A stretch of DNA of 64,000 bases from Macrotis lagotis. Lineage: Eukaryota; Chordata; Mammalia; Peramelemorphia; Peramelidae. Positions 34,690 to 43,149 of the stretch are shown one piece after another. Below the pieces are notes generated by a model. That model was not told the origin of the DNA. It was given only the letters and a program-made list of their open reading frames with translations, and did no database searches. Position numbers and translations under genes: made by a program. Location of the stretch: assembly GCF_037893015.1 (NCBI RefSeq), contig NC_133665.1, positions 41,778,154 to 41,842,153 of the forward strand, given 5' to 3'. The stretch's first letter is position 1. Every line of letters starts with the position of its first letter.

Positions 34690-35165
34690 ATTCAAAATCT
34701 GTACTGTTCTGAGTCAAGTTGTACATGTGTACTCAAAGTACACGTTCAAGCAGTTGTTTGACTAGGGAAGGTTTTATTGAATGAAGGGGGGGGGGAGCAA
34801 AAACAAATCAATGAGCTAGGTCTTAGTTCCAAAGATCCCTCATGAAATTTTCAGTTATGTTCCCAGTATGAGGAGGTTTCCTGGATGGGGCCTCCAAAAG
34901 TCCTCTTGAACTGATAGCATCCTTGTATCTGACTTACATCTTCTATACCTTGTCTCATCTTCCCGGTAAGGTGACTCCATCCCAATTCAGTTCTTGGCTG
35001 TTTAATTTACTGGGTGATGTGCACCAGGGCAAAGAAAAAGACTAGCCAATGTTGCATTTTTCCCCCACAATGGGTCTCACTTTGCAAACGGTTAGCACCA
35101 TAACTCCAGTATGGAGGTCAGGGCTCTCCTTTATTGAAGTTTGTCATGCCTATATCCTTTTTGCT
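34690..35165. other. Unassigned sequence
   Basis: A G run at 34783-34795 and a small CATGTGTAC/GTACACG inverted phrase near 34725-34745. No gene recognised. Confidence 0.4.
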
Positions 35166-35171
35166 TTTTTT

Positions 35172-35391
35172 ATTTGAATGATGTGCTAAAAGGCACAGTA
35201 AGAAGTTTTACATAGTGCAAATCAGAGCGCTAATTGTAGGCAGCCTGAACATTAACAAGAAAAAGGTTATTTATCACGATGAAAATTGGAGCACAATAAG
35301 GTGCAGCTGATATTTCAAGAAACACTCATTTTTCCAATGTATTTATTTTCACCTCTAACAGTGAGCCAGAATCAAAGGGCAGCAAGCCAAA
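35172..35391 (-). repeat. Arm B of an inverted sequence pair
   Basis: Reverse complement of arm A (30224-30450). Matching words include CAGCTGCACCTTATTGTGC and GTTAGAGGTGAAAATAAAT read on the minus strand. Distance between arms is about 4.7 kb. Confidence 0.8.
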
Positions 35392-35399
35392 CAGACCTG

Positions 35400-35765
35400 A
35401 GTGCTTCCATAGTCACTAGATGAACTGAATGAGTTATTTTACTAGACATGAATTTCGCTTCCATCTTTACTCCAACATAATCTTCCCTAAGTACATGCAG
35501 AGAAACCTAGGCTGATGTAACAGTATTCCACTGTATGTGGGACTCAGAAAATTATATGTATAAAATCTCCTCTCTCAGAAGAGGAAATGTCACAAAGCAA
35601 ACACACACACACTATATGTCCCTTTATATTAAATAATTTATGTATATATAATATATGTATATTAGTTTATATGTAGACATATATGTGCTTATTATATATT
35701 GCATATATAATATATAAATTTCTCACTGAAAAGATGAATTAACTCTATCTCTAAAACTCTCTCCC
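35400..35765. other. Unassigned sequence with TA-rich part
   Basis: CACACACACAC near 35601 and TA-rich text at 35640-35720. No gene recognised. Confidence 0.4.
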
Positions 35766-35769
35766 TGAG

Positions 35770-36022
35770 TCTCTCTCTCTCTCTGTCTCTCCTCTTCTCT
35801 CCTTTTCTCTCTCTCTCTTTCTCTGTCTCCGTGTCTCCCTCTCCCTCTTTCCTCTTGTTCACTAACTCTTTCCCTCCTTGTTTCTCTGTCTCTGATTGTC
35901 TTTATCTGTCTGTGTTTCTGTCTCTCTCTCTGAGTCTCTCTTAGTCTCCCTGTCTTTCTCTCTTTTTCTCTCTCCCTGTCTCTCTGTCTCTCTGTCTGTC
36001 TCTCTCTCTGTCTCTGTCTCTG

Positions 36023-36082
<60 letters not shown>

Positions 36083-36280
36083 TCCCTCTCCCTCTCTCTC
36101 TCTGTCTGTCTGTCTCAGCCTCTCTCTGTCTCTCTCTATCTCTCTTTTTTCTGTGTGTCCCTGTCCTCTCTGTCTCTCTGTCTGTCTCTCACTCTTTCTC
36201 TGTCCATTTCTCCCCTCCCCTCAGTCTCTGTCTCTCCAAGTCTTTTTTCTCTTTCTCTCTCTTTTTTTCTCTCAGCACCC
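35770..36280. repeat. 500-bp CT-rich (polypyrimidine) tract
   Basis: CTCT, CTGT and TCTCTC arrays with TTT and CCC interruptions, including a pure CTCTGT run and a pure CT run near 36010-36080. The 134-codon Ser/Leu/Val frame and its neighbours are translations of this tract. Confidence 0.95.
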
Positions 36281-36315
36281 CCACCCCCACCCTGGCATAG
36301 CCTCTCATTCTCTTG

Positions 36316-36370
36316 CCATACTGATGCATTGGCCTCTAGGGGCCTCTTTTAGTTCTAGATCTATGATCCT
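36316..36370 (+). repeat. SINE 3'-tail fragment
   Basis: GGCCTCTAGGGGCCTCTTTTAGTTCTAGATCTATGATCCTAT resembles the tail phrase of MIR-like SINEs (compare 58.3 kb). Confidence 0.35.
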
Positions 36371-36394
36371 ATCACCCTACCATTCTATGAATTA

Positions 36395-36738
36395 CATGTA
36401 CCCACTTGTTAATGTCCTTTTTTAAATGTGACACCTGGAATTTAACACAACATTCTAATTGTAGGCTGACCAAAGTGGAATACACCAGGTTGACTATCAC
36501 CTTAGGTCTGCACACTAGACTTCTGTGAACTTGCCCTAAGTTTGGGTTTGGGTTTGGGTTTGGGGCTTCTATGTCACCATTCTGATTCATCTTGGGTCTT
36601 GTGGTTTATTAAAACACTGGGATCTTTTTATGTGAACTCCTTTCATGTGAACAGGATATTTTATTCATCTTGTACTTATTGTATACTTCAACTAAACAAA
36701 TATGTTTGTGTCTATTCCAAATCTAAATAATCTCCATC
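36395..36738 (-). mobile_element. L3 (CR1-clade) relic
   Basis: Antisense L3 order: GTGACACCTGGAATTTAACACAACATTCTAATTGTAGGCTGACC, TTGACTATCACCTTAGGTCTGCACACTAGACTTCTG, ACTGGGATCTTTTTATGTGAACTCC, CATCTTGTACTTATTG. It holds the TTTGGG hexamer run. Confidence 0.7.
36541..36564. repeat. (TTTGGG)4 hexamer run
   Basis: Four exact TTTGGG units replace a short piece of the L3 relic. One base from the vertebrate telomere unit TTAGGG, but too short and too perfect as TTTGGG to call telomeric. Confidence 0.9.
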
Positions 36739-36944
36739 ATGGCATGACTTTTTGGAAACTATGCCAGGGGAACCCAAGCTCCAGAAGACTCTATTCATTT
36801 GGAAAGATATCAGTACAGGTCCTTTGGAGGACCATATACCCATTGTCTGAAAATCAGATTGTCTAAATTGGAAAAGGCATTTCAACAAGTTAGCTACAAG
36901 ATGATGAACTGTTGAACTATAGGAATGCTCAAAGTCTAATTTTT

Positions 36945-37258
36945 TTTCAGTTATTTTATTTTTCAAAGTCAATCAGCATTTATTTCAATATTCATTTTTG
37001 TAAAATGCTCTCCTTCCTTCCTTTCCCTCCCTCCCTTCTCCTCAAGAGAGCAAGCAATCTGATACAGGTTATACAGGTACAATTACACTAAACATATTTC
37101 CATATTAGTCATGTTGTAAAAGAAGAATAAGAACAAAAGTGACAAGCCATGGGGAAAGAAAAAAATTAAAAAGTGAAAATAGCATTCTTTGGTCTGCATT
37201 CAGATTACATAGTTCTTTCTCTGGATGTGGGATGGCATTTTCTATCATAATTCCTTTA
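36945..37258 (-). mobile_element. L1 3' end, distal part (outer element of the nest)
   Basis: Complement of the L1 3' terminus: TTATTTCAATATTCATTTTTG, CCTTCCTTTCCCTCCCTCCC, GCAATCTGATACAGGTTATACAGG, CATATTTCCATATTAGTCATG, CTTTGGTCTGCATTCAGATTACATAGTTCTTTCTCTGGATGTGG. It stops at the HAL1-like insertion and resumes at 39792 in register. Confidence 0.88.
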
Positions 37259-37959
37259 GAAATGTCTTTGGCAGTTTCCTGACCTGCACCCTAGGAAGCA
37301 GCAAGCTCAACTTGGAAGATCAACAGGGAGACCTCTGCCAGAGCAAGCGTGAAGCCCAGGCCCTTGGCACAGTTGTGGCATTCAGGATGGCCACAGCAGC
37401 CCAGATCCAGGAAACAGAAGCAGGCCCATAGAATTACCCAGCAGGAACCTCCAGTCAACTGCACCCTGAGTGCTCAGCCCACCGCACATAAGGGAGTGGA
37501 GGGAGACTATCAAGGTCTGTCCTCTGTCCCTGGAACAGGACTCTGGGACTCTTGACTCAGACCCTGGTCGCAGGCTAGGCCCACTATAGAGCAGGACCCC
37601 TCCCCCCATAGCCCTGTGACAGAGGGGTGAGCTTGTGATCATTCACAGACCAGAAGAGTAGTCAGAGACTCACACACTGAGGTCCTTGTGGGGGCATCCC
37701 AATTATACTCAAAAGCTCAGGAAGCACCGCAAAACCAGGCACAGGCTGGGGAAATGAGTAAACAGAAAAAAAAAAGGAACCTGACCATAGACAATTACTT
37801 TGGTCCCAATGGAGGACCAAAATACTCAGTCTGAAAATGAGATAGTCCAAGCTTGTACATCTAAAGACTTCAAGAAATATAGAGGTTGGGCTCATAAAAG
37901 ATTTTGAAAATCAAGTAAGGGAGACAGAAAAAAATTAGGAAAAGAAATGAGAGAGATGT

Positions 37960-38765
37960 AGGAAAAACATGAAAATGAAGTCAGCAGCTTAATCAAGGAG
38001 ATCCAAAAAAACGCTGAAGAAAATAACATGTTAAAAACTAACTTAAGTTAAATGGATAGAACAGTTCAAAAAGTTATTGAGAAGAAGAAAAAGCAAAATT
38101 AGCCAGATGGAAAAGGTGATAAGAATGTTCTCTGAGGAAAACAAATCCTTCAGATGTTGAATGGAGTTAAAGGAAGCTGATGACTTTGTGAGAAATCAAT
38201 ACAGAGGTGCAACGCCAAAAGAATGAAAAATTAGAAGAAAATGTGAAACATTTCATTGAAAAACAACTGCTCTGGAAAACAGATTCAGGAAAGATAATTT
38301 CAAAATTTTTGGGATAGCTGAAAGTCATGATCAGGAAAAGAGCCTTGACCTCATTTTTAAAGAATTCCTACAGAAAAATTTCCCTGATATCCTAGAAGAA
38401 GAGGCTAAAATAGAGATTGAGAGAATCTACTGATCTCCCCTGGAAAGAGATCTGAAAAAATAAAATCAACCCCCAGAATATTATAGCCAAGTTCCAGAAT
38501 TCCCAAGTCAAAGAGAAAATATTATAAGCAGTCAGGATACAATTCAAATATCATGGAGTTGCAGTCAAGATCACAGAGGACTTAGCAGCAACTGCATTAA
38601 GGGCTAATAGGGCTTGGAATATAATATTCCAGAAGGCAAAAGAGCTTGGAATGCAACCAAGAATCAAATACCCAGCAAAACCAAACATCCTCTTCCAGTG
38701 GACAAGATGGACTTTCAATGAAACAGGGGAATTTCAACTGTTCCTGTTAAAATGACTAGACCTGA
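37960..38765 (+). pseudogene. HAL1-like ORF1 remnant (RNA-binding L1 ORF1p-type)
   Basis: The text encodes the coiled-coil and RNA-binding parts of an L1-type ORF1 protein in several frames. The A/G-rich part to about 38260 is the coiled coil. Later words such as GAGATTGAGAGAATC and ATTATAGCCAAGTTCCAGAATTCCCAAGTCAAAGAG (IERI..., IIAKFQNSQVKE) are typical of ORF1p. Indels and stops (for example TAAATGG near 38048) destroy the frame. It would have been a nucleic-acid chaperone of the element. Confidence 0.75.
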
Positions 38766-38989
38766 ACAGAAAGTTTGACCTTCAAGTACAGGACTTGGGT
38801 GAGGCACAGGAGATATAATATATTGTAAAAATGGAGTTAGTCAATGGGTGAAAGGGAAATGTACTGGGAGTAAGAGAAAGCAGAGGTAGAATAGGTTAAG
38901 ATATGTCATATAAAAGACACTTTATGTAGCTTTTGCAATGTTATGGAATGGGGAAGGTGAGAGGAAATGAGGAAACCTTCATTTTCATC

Positions 38990-39180
38990 AGAAATGGCTC
39001 AGAGGGGCAACTAGGTGGTGCAGTGGATACAACACCAGTCCTGGAGTCAGGAGTACCTGAGTTCAAATCCAGTCTCAGACACTGATATAATTAATTAATT
39101 AAGCTGTGTGGCCTTGGGCAAGTCACTTAACCCCACTGCCTTGCAAAAAAAACCCTAAAAAACAAAAGAAATGGCTCAGA
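38990..39180 (+). mobile_element. tRNA-derived SINE (CCTTGCAAAAACC family) nested in HAL1
   Basis: Body 39004-39166 with a perfect 14-bp duplication AGAAATGGCTCAGA (38990-39003 and 39167-39180). Head GGGGCAACTAGGTGGTGCAG, B box GAGTTCAAATCC. The core shows an ATTAATTAATTAA expansion in place of TAATTACCTA. Innermost and youngest layer of the nest. Confidence 0.95.
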
Positions 39181-39804
39181 AAGGAAACAGCATACACACT
39201 CAATAAGATATAGCCATCTAGAGGGAAAAGGAGAGAAGGAGGACAGAGGGCAGGGGGGAAATGTGGATGATAGAGGAGAGGGTACAACATAGGAGAGGAT
39301 AGTCAGATATAACACATTTTCTTTTATACTTTTTGCAAGGTGCTGGCATTGGATGGCCCATCCAGGACCACAGGGTCAAGTGGTTGCTGGGTCTTTGGGG
39401 TGGGATGTGGGCTTGGGACCTCTTGGCCCCAGGGCTGGTGCTCTGTCCACTATTCCACATGGCTTCCCCACAGCACATTTTTGAAGAGGGACAGAGTGAA
39501 AGGAGAGATAAAATATAATAGATGGTAGTGGGGAGGAATGGATGGAGGGAATTACAATCAACAACAGCAACTGTGGAAAAATATGGAAGTAACTTCTATG
39601 ATGGATTTATAAGAAATAATGTGATCTACCTGAGACAGAGCTGATGGTATCAGAAGACTGAAACACATTTTTTTCTCTTTCTTTCACTTTATTTCTCATG
39701 AGGTTTTATATTTGTCTGGGGGAGGGGGTATTATGTTTACTCAAACAAGAATATTTTTTAGTGATGTGTAAATAAAAGTAAATACAAAACAAGAAATGTC
39801 TTTG

Positions 39805-40372
39805 ATCACTGTATTGCTGAGAAGAGTAAAGTCTATCATAGTTGATTATTACACAGTATTGCTGATATGTACAATGTTCTCCTTCTTCTGTTCCCTTCAC
39901 CCAGTATCAGTTCATGTACATCTTTTCAGGTTTTTCTTAAATTATATCTAATCAGCATTTCTTATAAAACAACAGTACTCTATTACATCCATATACCACA
40001 ATTTGTTCAGTCATTTCCCAGTTAATAACTATTCCCTGAATTTCCAATGCTTTATCATCACAAAAAGCGTGGGCATATGTGTGAATCCTTTTTCCAGTTT
40101 TATGATCTTTTGGGGATATAGATCTAGTAGTGATATTGCTGAATCAAAAGGTATGCACAGTTTTGCAATCCTTTGAGAATAGCTCCAAATTGTTCTCCAG
40201 AATGGTGGGATCAATTCCAGTCCATCCACAATTCCATCCACAATGCATTAGTGTGAGGTGGTACTTCAGAGTTGTTTTCACTTGCATTTACATTTTTATA
40301 GGACTATAGATAATTTTAAGTTCTTAATCTTAAAACTGCTTGTTCTTATCCTTTGACCATTTATCTACTGCC
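39805..40372 (-). mobile_element. L1 3' end, proximal part (outer element of the nest)
   Basis: Resumes the minus-strand L1: ATCACTGTATTGCTGAGAAGAG, CATTTCTTATAAAACAACAGTACTC, ATACCACAATTTGTTCAG, TTTTGGGGATATAGATCTAGTAGTG, GTATGCACAGTTTTGCAATCC, TTCTCCAGAATGGTGGGATC, GTGAGGTGGTACTTCAGAGTTG, CCTTTGACCATTTATCTACTG. The order matches ORF2 C-terminus plus 3' UTR. Confidence 0.88.
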
Positions 40373-40399
40373 ACCCCTAAATGCTAAACAGATTGTGAT

Positions 40400-40680
40400 C
40401 TGGTCATTAGATGATGCAATGGATATAGCACTGGGACTGGAGTCAGGCAGACCTTAGTTCAAAGATGACCTCAGATACTTAGATACTCAGATACTCAGAT
40501 ACTCAGATACTCAGATACTACATGACTCTAGACAAGTCATTTAACTTCTGTTTGCCTCAGTTTCCTCATTTGAAAACTGGAGATAATGATGGCACTTACC
40601 TTCCAGGGTTGTAGTCAGGATCAAATGACATAATAATTTTAAAACGCTTAGCACTCTGCCTAGCACATAACAATATAATA
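40400..40680 (+). mobile_element. MIR/CORE-type SINE with long tail and internal 8-bp expansion
   Basis: GATGATGCAATGGATATAGCACTGGGACTGGAGTCAG head, TAGTTCAAAGATGACCTC B-box region, then the ATACTCAG expansion, GACTCTAGACAAGTCATTTAAC core, CCTCAGTTTCCTCATTTGAAAAC, and GCTTAGCACTCTGCCTAGCACATAACA tail. Confidence 0.75.
40475..40519. repeat. (ATACTCAG)n tandem repeat inside a SINE
   Basis: Five units (the first ATACTTAG) plus a partial. It arose within the CAGATACTTAG phrase of the SINE core. Confidence 0.95.
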
Positions 40681-40760
40681 AAATAATATAAATATTATAT
40701 AAAATAATAATTATTATAATTTATATATTTCATATTATATCCAAATAAAATATAAATATT
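40680..40760. repeat. AT-rich simple sequence at SINE tail
   Basis: AAATAATATAAATATTATATAAAATAATAA and similar text right after the SINE. Confidence 0.7.
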
Positions 40761-40849
40761 AGCTAGATTGTTATTTTTATTATCATCATCATCATTATTG
40801 TCTGTTAGCAAAAGAAGTACCCATGAAAAATATTATAGATTCTTGATGA

Positions 40850-41110
40850 CCATAACTTTCATCTTCATAGATTTAATGCCTAGTTATAATCTGTCAAGAT
40901 CTTGCTGGGTCTTAGATTTACCATCATCTGAAAAATCTGATAAGCAGGTCATTAATGACTTCATTCAAATCACTTAAAAAAAATCTAAGACCTAAAACAG
41001 ATCTCTATGGCACTTTACTAGAGAACTTGGTCATTGCTAACCACTATAAAATTCTTAGAACACATGCTTTTCCTGAAAAGACAATCTCTATAATCAGTGT
41101 CATTGTGACT
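40850..41110 (-). repeat. CR1/L3-like relic
   Basis: GGTCATTAATGACTTCATTCAAATCAC and CAGATCTCTATGGCACTTTACTAGAGA resemble an antisense CR1-clade 3' region (compare the common phrase 'CCTGGGGCACTCCACTAG'). Weak. Confidence 0.4.
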
Positions 41111-41590
41111 TAGTTGAACCTCAATTGTTTCTGAGATCATTTACTATAGATAGTTCTAGCTTTATGACTAAGAGGATTCTCTGCATGATTTTTCTAAGGG
41201 TTCTTTTCAGGCTTCTGCACAATTTCTCAGTGGTCATGGTGGTAGAAGTAACTACTTCCCTGACTGGGCCTCCCCTACTTTCATGTTACAAGCAGGATTC
41301 CTTCCTCCATAAACCTCCTTTCTGACTTTGTGTATGATCCTGTCCTGTGGTTTAAGATAATAGGATGATTTTGCAAGCCAAAATCTGACCACATTAGTCA
41401 TAGGACAGCTCTCTAAGGGATTCTGAAAAGGAACAATGGGGGAATTTTTTACCCACCATTAAGAACTATTGGGCCATGTTCTGTTAAAATGCAAATCATA
41501 TGCAAAAGAGATACAACATAATTTGGTAGAGGTAGGAAAAGAGATACTCACAGTTGGGAAATCAGGAAAGGTTTCAAGTAGAAGGTAGAA
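41110..41590. other. Unassigned sequence
   Basis: No gene recognised. The frames of 66-72 codons have no domain. Confidence 0.4.
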
Positions 41591-41597
41591 CTTAAGC

Positions 41598-41833
41598 CAG
41601 GGGTAGAGAACCTTCTTTCTGCCAAGGGTCATTTGGATATTTATAACATCATTCACAAGTTCATACAAATTTATCAATTTTAAAATGGTGCCATATTTGG
41701 TCAGACATTCAATTAGGACACCCCAAAAGACTCCTAGATTTGTTGAATTTTGAGTCCCACTTTTGCAGTTACTTTGGCAACACTAGACCAAATGACTTCA
41801 CAGGCTGTGCTGGTGGAACATTCCCCATCCCTG
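41598..41833. mobile_element. hAT-type non-autonomous DNA transposon (MITE-like)
   Basis: The left end CAGGGGTAGAGAACCTT and the complement of the right end, CAGGGATGGGGAATGTT, form terminal inverted repeats of about 17 bp. Flanks ACTTAAGC / GCTTAAAC look like an 8-bp duplication with two changes, the length expected for hAT. The 236 bp hold no transposase. CAGGGGT ends are typical of Charlie/MER-type hAT elements. Confidence 0.75.
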
Positions 41834-41849
41834 GCTTAAACAAAATAAG

Positions 41850-42480
41850 AAATCTAAAAGGCAGAGGTGAGAAGTGAGACTATTCCATTGTCCATAAAGG
41901 ACAACCTGGAGAAAAGAAGCCCAGATTGTCAAGTGCATAATGACTATAATGTATAATAAAGCTGAAAAGGTAGGCTGGGACCCACATCATGAAGGGTTTT
42001 AAATGCTAAATAGAGGAGTGTCTGATCACAGAGGTAAGAGGAAGCCAATGGAGTTTCCTAAAAAAGGGAAGTGACAAGAACAGGTCTGTACTTTAGATAA
42101 TTCATTTTGGTGTTGAAAGATGAAGGATGAATTGTCAAGGAAGAGACTTGGGACGAGAAGGTTAAAAAGCTAAAGGAATGTATGCCTACTCTCTGGGTGA
42201 TCAAGTAGAATGAAATGCTCCTTTAAAAAAATGAAAGGAGAGCTTCAAGGAGAAAGGAAAGGAAAGAGGCAGAGAGAGGGTAAAAAGGATGTATCAGGAA
42301 GTGACAATGTGGACTAATGGGACACTGAGAAGTGAAGGCGAAAGAAGGACTACTTTAGAGTTGAGTAATGCAGGTAAGGCATTTCTTCAGGAGGAGGAAA
42401 CTGACCTTTTGATAAGGAACCATTGCTTGTCCTGTAAGGGATAATGATGTGGATTCATAGGCATCAGTAGGTGAGAGCTC
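41850..42480 (+). repeat. Long interspersed repeat relic, related to 15.4-16.2 kb
   Basis: GGCAGAGGTGAGAAGTGAGACTATTCCATTG, TGTATAATAAAGCTGAAAAGGTAGGCTGGGACC, CATGAAGGGTTTTAAATGC, GAGGAAGCCAATGGAG, GGGAAGTGACAAGAACAGGTCTG and TTCATTTTGGTG. Shares word order with the copy near 15.4-15.7 kb. A G run at 42518-42529 follows. Confidence 0.5.
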
Positions 42481-42744
42481 ATGTAGGAAGGGTCAGTGAA
42501 AAAAAACTACAAGTAGTGGGGGTGGGGGGTTGATCCTTCCCTGCTGTATCAAGGTTAATCATAAATCTGACATAAGCAATAGTTACTACATTCCAAGTAG
42601 CATGTATCCAAGGTCATCAAATCTCATGACTATGACCATGACCATAACCATGACCCTCTCCTCCTCCCTAACTCTAATTGATTCAGGTAAGGACAAATGA
42701 TATCTCTAGAGAACACTATTAAGAGAAGGAGGAAAAAGATATAG

Positions 42745-43010
42745 AGAGAGAAATAAGCATTTTTATATAGCACCTACTATGGGTCAGACACTGGACTAAG
42801 TACTTTTTTTAAAAAAACAATTACCTCATTTGATCTTCACAACAACCCTGAAAAGTGAATGGTATTGTTGTGCCCGTTTTAAGATGAGGAAACTAAAGTT
42901 AAGTGACTTGCCTAACTTTATTCAGCTAGTGTCTAAGGTCACATTTGAACTCAGATCTTCCTGATTCTAAGCCTAGTACTCTATCCACTGCAACACCACC
43001 TGCTCAGTGG
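42745..43010 (-). repeat. MIR-like SINE with long tail
   Basis: AGCATTTTTATATAGCACC, CTCATTTGATCTTCACAACAACCCTG, AGATGAGGAAACTAAAGTTAAGTGACTTGCC, CATTTGAACTCAGATCTTCC and TACTCTATCCACTGCAACACC: a well-preserved inverted MIR order. Confidence 0.75.
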
Positions 43011-43149
43011 GGAGAAACAAAGAGAGTCAGACAGTAAGACTGAGATGGAGGCAGAAACAGATCAAATCAGAGACAAACATCAAGTGGGAGTGGTATTTGC
43101 TTACTGATTGAAAGTAGAGCATTCAGTAGAAAAAATGAAGATTTAGCAA

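Larger units (their letters stand above)
37271..39791 (+). mobile_element. HAL1-like (ORF1-only) LINE, 2.5 kb, nested in L1
   Basis: Flanked by a perfect 13-bp duplication AGAAATGTCTTTG (37258-37270 and 39792-39804), so both ends are defined. Order: a 5' UTR-like part (GGAAGCAGCAAGCTCAACTTGG), ORF1 text from about 37960 to 38760, then a long 3' part ending TTTATTTCTCATGAGG, TTTGTCTGGGGGAGGG and AAATAAAAGTAAATAC. No ORF2 lies between ORF1 and the 3' end, which defines HAL1 (half-L1) elements. ORF1 phrases such as CATGGAGTTGCAGTCAAGATCACAG and AGAGCTTGGAATGCAACC match the L1 ORF1 C-terminal domain. Frames are broken, so no protein is made. Confidence 0.88.

Noticed and set aside
35896-36300. 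134-codon Ser/Val/Leu-rich open frame
   Set aside because: Translation of a CT-rich simple repeat; no signal or domain order.
36541-36564. Interstitial telomere
   Set aside because: Unit is TTTGGG, not TTAGGG, only four copies, and embedded in L3 text.
40475-40519. Short direct repeats resembling a CRISPR-like array
   Set aside because: Units are contiguous with no spacers and sit in a SINE.
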